Shown piece by piece: positions 21,422 through 34,240 of a DNA stretch of 64,000 nucleotides; position 1 is the stretch's first letter; each line of letters opens with the position of its first letter. The DNA lies in NCBI GenBank assembly GCA_025024175.1, contig QCXZ01000042.1, positions 12,355,501 to 12,419,500 on the forward strand. The letters run 5' to 3'. Position numbers and translations under genes: made by a program. The notes beneath the pieces were generated by a model, which did not search any database, had not been told where the DNA came from, and was given only the letters and a program-made list of their open reading frames with translations. This stretch comes from Rhyzopertha dominica (taxonomy: Eukaryota > Arthropoda > Insecta > Coleoptera > Bostrichidae).

Positions 21422-24400
21422 AATGTATTGTGTAATTCTCGGTATTCCTAATAAGAATCAGACAATATAAAGCTTGAAAATAAGTTATCATGAGCGCTAT
21501 GTATTTTGAGAATTGGAGCTTATTAAGCAGCAAATATTCTTGGTGTAAATGATTTGTTTTATAGCTTTTCCTTCCTACAAGCACTATCACCTAACGATAC
21601 TCATTATTTAGCGGTAAAAGTAGAGCTCTGTATATAGTGTAATGTATTATATATAAATACGATTTGTTTTCCTTCCAAATGCAGTATATAACACGTTCAC
21701 TTTCTTATAATACTGTGTTGTAAAATTAATACTAATTTTGAGACTGTACACCATTAGGTGTAAATGTTGATTAATTTGAGAAAAATGCAACATACTGTCA
21801 TCACCTTCTTCAACTGTACCTATGCTTAATATAATATGTTTCTGCTTTATGTCTTAATTTTATTTGCATTGTAAATCCTGTGAAAATGAGCCTTGCTCAC
21901 GTTGATAATACCTGATCTCTAACTTAGTGGGTCTCCTCTAACTGACTCATGAGCATAGTTTTCATCTTATATTATCAGTTTTCTTTTGATGTTAAGAAAG
22001 CTAACGGTAACCAAAAACTTTTTAATAATTCTCATAGCTGTAGAACGTGACATGGCAGTGTTTGGAAATTTGATATTAAATAGCCTAACTCCATAGTAAT
22101 GTACAACATAATTTTTCTTGTACAACGTAAGTATACTTTTCCGAATTTTTATACCTGATGGTAAGTCGCAATTCTTTATCAATTTTTTAGTTAAATATTG
22201 TTATACTTTGAGAAAATATAGGTCCATACCGAGGTACATACTTTATTTATGTCTATTTTTTTAAATTTTAATAGAAGATCCGATACTAGGTACTATAAAA
22301 ATCTTGAAAAAACGTGAATATGAAAATAATGTCAATACCCTTTCAGTATAACGAACAATTCAAGCTCTACTTGTATAAATCTATTTTTTTATATGAAACT
22401 TGATCCATTTCTATCTCAAAGTGCAATCTTATTGGAAAGTAAAGAAAATTAAATACATGTCAAATTTCACATCCTTTAGTTGTGGTATATTACATTTCAT
22501 TCTAAGGTAATTTTGTTTGATACTTCCGGTTGCTCTCTGGGGCTACTATTTCCGCGCCACTGTCTCCGGCATTATTGATTCGCATGTGTTTGCGGAAGTT
22601 GGACGCATCTTCCGGTCAAAGCAACACGAAAATCCAGAGGGCTTGGGAACCGGCCAATTTGTATTGCTGCACGATCGATGTGATTGAGACTCTTATCTCG
22701 ACGGACACAGCCGCCGATGTTGTACGGTGAAGAAGTTTTGGAGGCTCTTTAAAACCCGGTAACAAGATGTTTGTCGGGACACAGGGGATACTCGAAATCG
22801 NGTTGTGGGAAGTTTCAGGGAGGAAACAGAAGGTGATGAGATGAGGGGTAGACAAGATAAAAAGTGGGAGAGAACGATATTGGTCGAAAAAATGAAAGTA
22901 ATTATGTTTATACCACGTGGTGATCAAGTAAGGGTACAAAAATGAAAGTGAACTGCTTAATATCACCCATTATTCGAAGTCTGTGGAAAAAGTAACAAAT
23001 GTTCGACATAAAAGTTCTTCTTTGATCCTTTGAAAAAACGTCTACTGGATATTGTTATAAAGAGTTTTTACAAGACGTCTTCAGAGTCTTCAAAGTTTCT
23101 GCCTTGAGCACTTTTGACTGAATGTTGCTCGTTGCAAGTGAGTCTTCACAAATCAGCCCAATAAATGACTTTATCTTGCTAAAAGAAAAAGTTCTTTCTT
23201 TGAAATGTGACGGATCACTACAAATCGGTGTGTTCCTTAACTTTTGTTGCACTTTTCTTGGTCACCTTGAATTTGTCGTACTTACGAAGTTTCGCTTAAA
23301 TGCAGTATGTACACATCAGATAAAGGTACGGCTATAATTTATTAATAAATACCGTTACAAGTTGTATTAAATGTTTTTGGTATTATACTAAAATGACAGT
23401 AATAATATTTTCAGGAGGCTTATACATTCTGCCAATAACTTGCAACAGTTCTTTATGTTCTTCCTTAGTTGCTTACGTAAGTATCCCATACAGCACACAG
23501 ATGTCTAGTGTAAATCTAATAGATGGACTTCATAGATATCCATGACTCATGGATTGATATAGATATCTAAACTAACAATTGAATAACATTATATTAGATG
23601 AGAGCATATAGATATCCATGATGAATACTTTTGGATATCCACAGGTGTCCAGCTATTGTGAAACTAATTTACTTCACCAATTAAAACAATTGCTGTGAAA
23701 ATAAGCCTTTATTGTTAAAACAGTATACATATTGTCAAAGTGCAATTGCAGACATAACAGAATATAACCAGGAACGACTACATAAAAAAGTATGTCTTAT
23801 CTCCCTCAAACGTAGTAGGAGTATTTCTACAAAACAAATTAAAACTCTGAAAAAAGTGTATACTACCAGTCTTGTACAAACTTAAATTGCTTTCAAAAAG
23901 AGTATTATCTAAAACGTTTTATTTCTGCATTTGCCTGTCCATATGATGTTTGCGTTCAATTCAGTCGGAGCTCTCTGCACATTTTGACATTTTTCGTATC
24001 TTCTACATTACCTATATATCTAATATTACCTATCCACGTTGCCCGCTGCCGACTGCTTATTGATTTTATTATAGATTTCTTTCTCAAGATTGTTCATAAC
24101 TCGCATAAACAAATATGTGGTGTCGAAGGTGATTGTTTATTCAAAACAGTAGATTTATTGATATATATCCATTAGATGTATACTTTTTCAGCAGCAGATC
24201 TTATGTTTTTTAATTTTGCTCATTGCAAGATTGTCAAATTCATATACATAACAAACACAATTGTTAATAAAAGTTTGTCACTCAATGTATCCACTTTCTA
24301 ACATTCATTACATATCTAATGCATGTCCAGCTGTGAAATGGACATTATGTGTGCTCTTCTAGGAGCCAAAAAAGAAAAAAAATTTGTATGATTCTGTTGA

Positions 24401-26593
24401 CTTGTATTAAGAAAAATTAGGAAGCGAATTCACCAGAAGTGGCAGAACCATCATTCTAATTTCTAGTCAACCAATTTTAAAAGTAATTATTCGCAATGGC
24501 TCTACGGGTATTGTCTCTTATTCTTATGACATACTCACTCAACAAGTTAAGCCCGCGATAGAAAAATTTAATTTGAGGACGGCGGGAAGTTTCCCTCCAG
24601 CCATGGACGAAATGGAATTGAATCAGTAATTGGAAATGTTTAAGAAGTTTCCGAAGTTACCGAGAAAATGCCTGAAATTCACTCGTTTGTATATAATCAA
24701 ACAAAGCGTCGATTTACCTCTAATTTAAACCCGGCTGATGGTTTGTCTATTACTTTGGACGTAAATCCTGCGTTCAAGAATAAGCTGGCAGACTGCCAAA
24801 CAAGTTCCTGCATCTTAAAAAAAGTTTCCTTTTCATTTTTTTCGCAGTAGACGATACTGCATGCTCGCAAACAACTGCGGGAGTGAATGAATTCGCGATA
24901 AGGTAGAGGCGGAAGAAAAAAAGCGAACTTTTGATAGTTTCCGTGAGTTATTTCCCCGCGCCCGTTAATCTTCCATTCATGGCGCATAACGTCGCCGTAT
25001 TTGAATAATATTAACATGTAAAGCGGCCGAGCGTTTTTATTACGCTGCCTTTTTCTTGTTTTAACTCGGAATTTTAGCACGATACCGCGCGCATATATTA
25101 TAAAGGTCTAGTGCGGAATGTTTTGAAAATTATGCCGCTGCACTACAAAGAGCTATTATTATTAAGGGTTGCAGAAGTAGGTACCTATCTGCGAGTCTAG
25201 CTTGCTATATATCATTGGCATCGCTCTTGTGGTTTGGAAGCAAACGATCTAGTACATCAACTGAAGATTGCAAAACTTGCCCCTTGTTATAAAATCATCC
25301 ACGCTAAGTTAGGAACGTTAATGGGAGGGATAATTACCATTCAACTCTACCAATCTCTTCAGGACTATTCTGTCGTAAACAAACACTCGGGGGAATAGTG
25401 AAGAGTCAATGAAATTTTCGAACCTCCACTAGATCAAAGATTATCATTAGCATCAAAACTCACACTCTTACTTAGAGAAAAGTAATTTAGTACATTAGCC
25501 TAGTGAATAACGGTAATTTATAATCTTATCCTGTTTGTTAATGAATCAATTAATATCATTGTAGGAATAAAACTTGAGGAAGCACAAGCTACAGTCCAAA
25601 TAGCTAAGCAGTTGATAAAAACCACATTAGAATTAGAAAATGTGTCCCAGTGAGATTCAAGACTTGGTCAAATTAAAACCAAATTTGGAAATTATATTTA
25701 AGATGGCAATTCATGGTTTAGGGTATTATACTTTATTTTTCTACATCATCTAAAGTTCTAATCAGCACTGTCTCCTGAAGTAAGACCGCGATATTACTGA
25801 TGAAGTGAATAGTAGTAAAGTTTTATATTACGACACACTATGCCAGAATTTGCTTCAACCCTTTGTTTTGTTCTTTCCTCGTCCTTTCTTTTTTTCATAT
25901 ACAGTCCGTTTCAAAAGAAAAATAGCCCCATTATACGTGTATTGCTTATGAACGTCTGGCCTTTCCTCATCTGTACTCTTCATGAGTTGGAATTTTGGTT
26001 CTGGTGCTCGTCTTGTATGTCATGCTTTAGTATTGTACCTCTCTATTACTCATTAAGCTCTTGTTCGAGTGTATCTTAACAACTTTTTAAAGTAAAGTTT
26101 AGAACAGCCATTGTCTGGGTTTAACACCATGCAAAATAGCTTATGAAAAATTTCTCAGCCGCCACTTAACCCAATTCAGATTCTTAGTTATTCATCGCCC
26201 AATTCAATTAGGCATTTTCACGAACCACCTGGGATCCTCTCCAGCTAATGGAAATTACGGAAAGCAACGGGCCTTCGTGGAATTTTAAAGTGGCCCTTGC
26301 GGAAAGGAAAGGCTCCTAGGTCAGATGAAGGACGTTATGGCGTCTTTCATCAACTGGGGGAAATATTACTGCAAAGAAAGAACATGGGTACCAATTATTT
26401 CAAGTGTGATACAAATGGGAAGAAAGCTCGAAAGCATTAATGAAGAAATCTTGATAAATGTAAACTATTTGTTTTTGAAACGTCTTCGCATTTGCTATAC
26501 ACCAAAAGATGGCAACTTATAGAACACTTGATTTAGTTGTTTATAATTATTGTCCTTATTTATCTTGATAACGTTTTTAGAGCTGAATGATAC
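21422..26593. other. No gene; islands at about 22530-22760 and 24540-25090
   Basis: AT-rich DNA broken by two GC/CpG-richer islands. An N lies at 22801. The island at 24540-25090 has overlapping frames on both strands (24668-24850 plus, 24697-25080 minus), a pattern expected by chance in GC-richer DNA. A small palindrome, atccatga-c-tcatggat, is at 23538-23554. No coding or RNA gene recognised. Confidence 0.4.
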
Positions 26594-26606
26594 TATATTT
26601 CCTGTT
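26594..26606. repeat. Left 13-bp target duplication of small element
   Basis: tatatttcctgtt, identical to 26782-26794. Confidence 0.85.
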
Positions 26607-26781
26607 AAAATGCATGTCTATGCTGTGCTGTCTACACCTCAACCAACTGCAGATAGATCTATTTCGCTGTCATTACAGTTCATTAGTGCAGTTTAGGTCT
26701 AGTGTAGACAGGCAGCTAGGTGGCTTTGTCATCATGCGAGTGTAATGCTGACAAATGGCATTGCCATCCTAAATTCTTACT
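26607..26781 (+). mobile_element. Small non-coding mobile element, copy 1 (175 bp)
   Basis: Begins aaaatgcatgtctatgctgt and ends ctaaattcttact. It matches the reverse complement of 32970-33102 at both ends: gtgctgtctacacctcaacc near the start and gcagctaggtggctttgtca later. About 40 extra bases lie in its middle. It is bracketed by a perfect 13-bp duplication. It has no open frame, no inverted termini and no A-tail. The variable-free 13-bp duplication fits either LINE-driven retroposition or an unfamiliar DNA-transposon type. Confidence 0.8.
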
Positions 26782-26794
26782 TATATTTCCTGTT
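26782..26794. repeat. Right 13-bp target duplication of small element
   Basis: tatatttcctgtt, identical to 26594-26606. Confidence 0.85.
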
Positions 26795-29700
26795 GTTCCT
26801 GTTACTGTTTAAAAAGCAGTTTAAGGTGTACAATGACACTACTGCAGCACTAAAAAATACAGGTACTTATCAATAACCTGTACTACTTATTAGAGAGGAA
26901 TTTTAATTTAGTATATCTAATGGCATCGATAGATCATTTATAATGTAATGAGATTTGTCCAAGTAATATTTAAGAACTATTACCCACTTGCTTTACAATC
27001 GATCTGCGAAAACTGCATACGACTCAATAGACTCAGTTCGAAGATATTTAATAGGATATTGAATGCTGCAAATGGCAAATCTTTTAGTGAATAATGAAAT
27101 AATTAAGCTACGGTGTGACTTAAACCCAACATGATTTTTATAAAGGAATTAAAAAATGCAATAATATATAGAGAGTTCCATTTAGTTACGATTTTTGGTA
27201 TAAACCACATGACCACCATCTTTTAATTTTAATTTTGTCCCTGACAACTTTTGTTTGAATTTAAGTGTTAAATTTCGACCTTTTATCACATCCAGTAAGC
27301 ATCTAGAGCATGCACTGTGGGTTTAGAACTATTATAACAGTCGCTGAAAATTTGATAGCAAAACATAATAACTAAAAGCACAACGGCACTAAAGGGTTTT
27401 GAAATGGCCTCTCATTCATAAAGTTGATTGAGTTGTCCTTAGATATGTGAAATTCTTTGCCAGATGCATTTCAGTCTTGCAACAACCGTCTCGGTAACCG
27501 ACAAAGGATAGGCCTGTGCTAACAAATTTCTGGTTTCCATCATCAGGTTTAAGTGCTCCCATGTGTATAAATTTAGAGCGTCTAAATAAAGACGTGCGGA
27601 TCAGTTTCTGGTACGAAAACTACTTCATCGGTTGACGATCCCATCCAGCTGTTTATGTGGTAGGCCAGTTACCGCATTCACTGACGGCATTGTGTTTACA
27701 TTGGAAAATCTTATTTGTTTTATTAGTTTGCGTGAAATTTTTTCAACGTCTCATGAAAAAGAGTATCTTTATTTTATCACAGAAAGTCGGAAATGTTGTC
27801 GGGCTAAGATGAAGAAGACGAGATGGAAGGATCAAGCATTGTATTATAGGAAATACAGGTAGCTTTAAGAAAATTATCTTTTTTTAACCTTTTATATCGC
27901 AATCTAACATTCCAATTTAAACAACGAATATTTTCAAATTCGACAATCAACAAAAAAACCGTTCATGCTATCATTTGGGTTGGCTTTTTCAACGTCCTAT
28001 CCTATCAATCCCATTTGCTATCTTTAATAGATAATCATGCCAAACTATTACATCTGACTGTGTGAGTTCCAAAGATGCCATATATAAGTTCAGAAAATTC
28101 AGAACTCTAACCTATTTTCTAACATGAATTGGATATTGTTGGTTATTGCTTTCAGAATATATCCAACCGTCTTTTTTCATTATTTCTAATCTATACTTAC
28201 CATGATTTGATGTCAGTGTGGATCCTAACGTATTTCTGGAACTAGCTTATGGGATCTGAATTAAATTTAGAAAAAGTATTTCTGTTTCGAAAATGGTAAT
28301 AGTTTGTTAGCAGTAAAATGGTTAGTGGATACATTTGATCCGTTGTATACATTGTTTTTGTTGGTATTTATTTAAAAGTATATTTTCACACGTGCATTTT
28401 TCGTTTTCTGAATCTTCATTCGTACAAACCCACTTTATTTATGTTTTTACCTAATTGTCTAATTGTCAAGGTTCTGCAAAAATTGCATTGGTAAGATCAT
28501 CGAATTTACACCTTTTATTAACTGAGCTTACTTAATTTATGCTTTAAATTTGATTGCCACAGATATTATTAAATTAATTAAGTTGGGTGGTATACTGCTT
28601 ATTTGAATCACACCGTAGATATCGGTTAGTTAAGTCAGTAAGAATTATGTTATGCAATTTTATAAAATTTTGTACCTAAGCTACCTCTATACTAGAATTA
28701 AAATTTATTAACAAAGCGTTCAGGTTTAGTATGTTTTCTACGTGGCGTTTTTTGACAATAAATTACATGTTCTTGATATCTCTATTTTAAATTGCTTCTG
28801 CTTCAAAAATTAACAGCTTTGTCAATCTTTTGTCGGTAAACCTGATCTACTTCCTTATTATGAACTTGATTAGCAATCAGATTTATTCTAAATACCTATG
28901 TATTAGATAAAATGCCATACGCTTGTGCGATATTTTCGAAGATCCTAGGTAGCTGTGACCGGCGCACGCAGATTCCAGTGTGTGATTTTTCTGTGTAGCG
29001 TCGCGTCGGTTTTGCTCTTTTGTGCTTCTAATTAAACAAATATTACCTGGAATTAGTTACATCAAAGGCCAAAGCGGTGTTCTTTGATGATTTAGTACAT
29101 GCTGCAATTAATAACATTGGTAGTTTTGTGGTTGGAGATATATTTGTTGATAATTGTGAAGAAGATTTGTGCCCATGTTGTGACGCCGTGAAGGCTGTGT
29201 TGCAAAAGGTAGGATTTTAGGCTACTTATGGTACAACAAACTTATAGACAATATTTCATGGATGACTATTGGAATTTTATCGGATTATTTTGGCACATGT
29301 TCCTTAAAATATAATAGTAAAATTATTCTATGAGACGTGCCCATCTTGGCATACTTTTAGCGTATGCAAAATCTACATTTATGATGACATAGTAACTTTC
29401 TGCAGCTTTATCGACAATGTATACTTCATAGTAAGAATTTTTTAAAGGATCGAATTTTTTGATGGTATGAAAACAGACCTCAGTATTAAGCAATAATTTG
29501 AAAGGAAAAAAGAACAACCTGGCTGTGTTTGTCTGTACATCACAGCTCAGTTATGGCATTTTCTTAGGACGCTCTTGAAATCTTACAATCGGGATTGATA
29601 CCGTTTTGTGCTCCTACGGACAATACCCATTGTTTTTTCAGTTGCAGCATTGCTCCACAGTGTTTTATTTACAACGGTTTGTTTATGGCTTTAGAAAAAC

Positions 29701-30600
29701 AAATGTTTACCTCCCAAGTCTGCTTGCATACCTCGAGGATGTTTCTACAAAAGATTTCAGTGTTATCCGCTGAAAGATTTCCAAGCTCGTTTTAAACTAG
29801 AACGGAGCACCGCATTCTTATAGCTATCATCAGGAGCGTGTACACAATTAAGAAACTTTCCCAGTTTGAATAAAACAACGCCGCAAGCAAGTCTGTTAGT
29901 TATTCCATTTTGATAATCTGTTGACGTATCCGACCGTTCAATGTCGTTCTTAAAGTACCGCGTCTTAAAACAAGCATTCGGTGGATTGCTGTCTGTGTTT
30001 TATAATGATGACAGGCGGTAGTGCTACTTTATTCCATGGCATTCCCTGGATGTTTACACCTGATTCTAGCATGAGGAGCCACTAATTTGTTGTTATACGA
30101 TACCTACACTTATTTAAAACCGATATTGCATCGAGAATATTGTAGAATACTAATTTTGGGAGTTGGCTATAATTATTTTAATTAACACTATCGTGTGGTA
30201 AAAATATAATATAAAAATAATGTTTTCTTGGTGTTCCACATGTATATATTACCCTTGAGTATTTAATAGAATTACAGATAGATAATAATAGATAATTAAC
30301 CATTTTCTAACGGGGATATTCGACCTGGTTGATTAAGAGTAATTTTAAAATTTGAAAGCAAGCTTTGAGTGGATATATTAAACACCTTCATCAGAGTTAC
30401 AATAAAAAGATTGCATTATAATATATACAGATTTTATACTGTTTACTTCATACTGATATAATAAGGTAAACTGCTTTTTAGTCTCAAAAGCTATAGTTTC
30501 TTTTGTAAACTTTTTGAGTTCATTTGATATTTATAGAAATTAGTAAAAACTTTGTCAAGCGATTGCTGGTAAGTTTGTAACCTGCAAGTGTTTTAATATC
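26795..30600. other. No gene recognised
   Basis: AT-rich. Two patches look faintly protein-like. Plus strand 29048-29218 is open for more than 50 codons (AVFFDDLVHAA...EDLCPCCDAVKA) up to a splice-donor-like aaaag-gtagg. Minus strand 29323-29517 contains KNSYYEVYIVDKA. Neither matches a family that I can name. Confidence 0.35.
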
Positions 30601-30601
30601 A

Positions 30602-31719
30602 TATATCGTGTCACGATCAGTTAGACGTTTATGGGGAGAGGTGGCCAGAGTAGAATTATGAAATTCTGCAGTATTAAGTTTTCGAAAGAGATCTTTTTAA
30701 TGAAAATTATGGCAACTTAAAATTACTAGTAGGCGCATACTTTGTTATTTTAATGATATACATGATACACTTAAATGTTAAAATTTTCGAGATATAAGAG
30801 TTTTTTAAAATACGGGGTCCTTCCCATGTCGTTTTTGGATTCTAGGGAAAATTTTAGTTGGGGTTTGTGAAAAACACTATGGGGCAGATTTTTTTGATAT
30901 TTAACATTTTATGTGAAGAACTGTTGTTCGTTGTCACGTCTAGGTTATTCAAATGAAAATTTTTTTTAATTTATGGCGAATTATGTCAAGAACAAGTCGC
31001 GTCTTAAACTGCTAAATAATTGCTTGGATTTTGGATTTTTTCCAGCATTTTTTGCTGCGGTGCGCAATGCAGAAATTCATTTAAGATTGCTATTTAAAAC
31101 AATTCAGAGAATTTTCCAAAAACACAAGTGGAAACCGTACTCTTATACGACTACGCAGCAACCAGAAGAGGTAGACCTCCGTTGTAGAATTGAATTTTGT
31201 GAATTTTTGTAAGGTCATAAGAAGACGAAAATTTTCCAGGTTGTTTATAGACTAGGCAAAACGTTTAACTGCCATAATAATCACTTTTGGAACGATCGGG
31301 TCCGAGATGCGAATTTTCAAATTTTTGGCAATTCAATGTGTTTTGTGCCTTGAAAAATGACAGAATTTTGTGTTTGCTTTTTTACTATGAAATATATTTA
31401 GATATTTTACAAAATGCAGTACACCCAGCCCTACCAACATGATGGTGCTGCTGTCAATTTTTTTAACTCTTTTATCTCTGAAATTAAAAAAAAACATTTA
31501 ATCATATGCCACATTGAGTCGCACTAGAATTTTACATAGAATCCAAAACTGCAAAAAATTATATCGTTCTATTTAAAATAACAACCTGAAGTAATTTGAA
31601 GTTGCCATTATTGTCATTAAAAAGATCACATTCCAAAACCTAATACTGCAGAATTTCAGAAATCTACTGCGACCGTTTTCCCATAAACGTCTAATAAGAA
31701 CTCGTCGTGACACACCCTG
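30602..31719. mobile_element. Decayed Tc1/mariner-like element with long inverted arms
   Basis: 30608-30727 is homologous to the reverse complement of 31590-31713. Both contain gtgtcacga, ttagacgtttatggg, gaaattctgcagtatta and atctttttaatga, giving an inverted pair of about 120 bp. The right end reads, inverted, cagggtgtgtcacgacgag next to TA. The plus-strand frame 30973-31212 ends FQKHKWKPYSYTTTQQPEEV then DLRCRIEFCEFL, which resembles the region before the catalytic domain of IS630/Tc1-type transposases (HPY---L-Q-L---D---R--FC). The catalytic domain is gone. Confidence 0.7.
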
Positions 31720-32835
31720 TATTATTAGATGACGACCAATTTTTTTAAGCTCTAAGCTATGCTTTTGCTGAATGTTTTGTACATACTGATATGTCATTTG
31801 TTATATTTGAGCTGGACAAACATGTATTATTTTTGTTCGAACAAAAAATGAAATAAAAACAAAGTTACCCAAGTTACTTGGCCCTACAGCATCAATAAAC
31901 CCGCTTACACAATTTCGCCTTGCGAATTCTGAACTGCCTCACAGGCAGGGGTTCCAACATCGATCTCGAAACATAATTATTAAGACATTAGGGACCAACT
32001 CGGTGCGTAGGGTGAAATCACATTTGGGGTTGCTGCCACGGGCACCTCATGCTTTTATTGGGACCGAGGAGCGGGCATATTTCTTTTTCTGTCAAATCAT
32101 TCCGGGATTTGCTCTGCTGTGACTCATAAAATCAGATTGTTATTATTGTGTCGCGGTTGGCTTACGCATCGGTGGTATTGAAGGAAGATTTTGAGATCGT
32201 TATCCCATTCTCCGAACACGGCGTAATACCGCCGAATGAGGTTGTTGCTATGACATGGTGTACTTGCCGTCTTAGTAATTGACGTGAGTTCTTTGGAAAC
32301 TGCGACTTAGAAGCGTAGGAAGGCCTAATGGTAGCTCCAATTTTTATTGTAGTCAGATAAAGTTGTTCTTAAGAAGTCAGAAGTCTGTTTCATAAGCTTT
32401 TTTTGCAGAAACTTTCTAACTATTGCTGTAAATATACTACATTTTGAAAGTCGAAATTCCAAGGCATTCTATCTCGCTGTCTCTACATTTAAAATAGGTT
32501 TGTACAAATTTTTTTACGATTAAGCTTATTTTGTTTAGTCACCATATTCATATAGTTGTTAAAACTAGCACAGTAAATACATAAACTATGGAACATAGAT
32601 TTTTGGCATTTCATTGATTTAAATTGGTTTTCTAGAATTCTAATTAAATTTTATTACTAAATACACTAGCTAAATTAAAAGAAAACTTCAAATTTATTTA
32701 TTTATATTGAAATTAAATGTGCAGTTAGTAGACACAGTTATTTACAGAAATTAGAACAGTATATGTATTTTCTACTTTGGTTTGTTATAGGTATTTCTAT
32801 TTAGAGTAAAATTAGCTATCGAGACCAGTGAAGTA
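31720..32835. other. No gene; GC-richer patch at about 31890-32300
   Basis: The patch has CpG-rich unique-looking sequence but no open frame or motif. The remainder is AT-rich. Confidence 0.4.
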
Positions 32836-32956
32836 TTAATAATAATATTTATTGACCTTTATAAAATACATATAATATCGTAAAGGTAAGTCAGAAATAT
32901 AAGTAATCACAGATTAATTGAAGAAGACACAGAATTGCCCCATGGGAGCACACAAC

Positions 32957-32969
32957 AATAATAATAAAA
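32957..32969. repeat. 13-bp duplication, copy 2 of small element
   Basis: aataataataaaa, identical to 33103-33115. The target is the ATT-rich 3' part of the Jockey-like element, so the match is less informative than for copy 1, but its 13-bp length agrees. Confidence 0.7.
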
Positions 32970-33102
32970 GTAAGAATTTAGGATGGTAATGCCATCTGAC
33001 AGCATTACACTGACATGATGACAAAGCCACCTAGCTGCCATAACGGGAACTACTTCCTAAAGTTGGTTGAGGTGTAGACAGCACAGCATAGACATGCATT
33101 TT
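32970..33102 (-). mobile_element. Small non-coding mobile element, copy 2 (133 bp)
   Basis: The reverse complement begins aaaatgcatgtctatgctgt and ends taaattcttac, the same termini as 26607-26781. A central block of about 22 bp differs from the roughly 62-bp block of copy 1. It sits inside the 3' untranslated part of a Jockey-like element and is therefore younger than that element. Confidence 0.8.
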
Positions 33103-33115
33103 AATAATAATAAAA
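33103..33115. repeat. 13-bp duplication, other side of copy 2
   Basis: aataataataaaa, identical to 32957-32969. Confidence 0.7.
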
Positions 33116-34240
33116 CATGTAAAACATCAACCTACTATAGTACATATTTAAAAAGTGAAATCAAAAAATTCCTGGATGGTACTCCAGCATTTCATATAAA
33201 AAATTTTTTTAGATACGTTTTACATTGAAGAGTGTGCCTAACATGTGCTGGTAACTTATTATACAGTTTTGTGCAATAAAACTTTACAGCTGTCCGTGAT
33301 TTTTGAAGCCTATGAAAATCGTTAATTGGCAATTGTTTAAATCTGGTGTGATGTTCATGGTCTATATATCCAAATGTAAAGCAACTATCTTTAACATAAA
33401 CTAGACAGTTATACATGTATAAACTTGGAGAAGTCATAATTTTAAGTGTTGTAAAGCTTTTGCGGCAGCATTCTCTATATTTTAATCCGTTCACGACGCG
33501 TACACATCGCCGCTGTAGAGCAAATAGAACCGATGTATGAAGTGAGTGACCCCATACTAATACACCATAGGAGAGCAAACTCTGGATGTACGCGAAGTAA
33601 GCCGTCAACATGACCCCTGTTGATACTTTGGTCTTAGGGCATACAATCTCGAAGATATCCTTTTGGAAATATATTGAATATGCGACTCCCAAGTTAATTT
33701 TGAATCGATTTGTACACCTAAAAGTTTAATTGGTTCGCTTTCTTCAAAAGTGTTACTTAATGAAAAGATTATATGATGGGTTTTGTTGCTATTTATGCAT
33801 AATTTGTTTGATTCAAACCATTTTTGAACCTCGTTGTCAGCTGTATTTATTTGCTCTTTTAAAAAAATTGAGTTGACGTGACTTCCTACAACCGTTGTGT
33901 CATCAGCAAACAGAACACTTTTAAAGTGCAAGTATTCCGGTTAATCACTAATGTAAATTAAAAACAAGGTTGGACCTAGGACCGACCCTTGCGGTACACC
34001 GTGCTTAACTGACAAACAGGTGGAATTTTCTTTATTGTATGTTACATATTGATATCGATCACTAAGGAAACTATTCATCAAATTTACGCTGCCCTCATCT
34101 AAACCGTATGATGAAAGCTTCTCAAGCAAAACTGAATGTGATAAACAATCGAATGCTTTTGTTAGATAGAGAAGATACAGAGAGTAGAAAGTTGTTACAG
34201 CACATGATTCAGAAATAGCGAAGAATATTCTGCATACTGC

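Larger units (their letters stand above)
32836..34240 (-). mobile_element. Jockey-like retrotransposon, 5'-truncated, frameshifted
   Basis: On the minus strand the RT starts near 34230 with YLTKAFDCLSH (first catalytic Asp in KAFD), then GVPQGSVLGPTLFLIYISD. After a frameshift comes SVLFADDTTVVG with the catalytic Asp pair intact, NKTHHIIF and IKLLGVQIDSKLTW. After a second frameshift comes the C-terminal region SLLSYGVLVWG, RRCVRVVNGLKY, FKQLPI and LYNKLPAHVR, ending at 33192. The 3' untranslated part ends tcaataaatattattattaat, a usual Jockey/CR1-type tail. It contains the small mobile element 32970-33102. Decayed only at two frameshifts, so moderately young. Confidence 0.85.
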
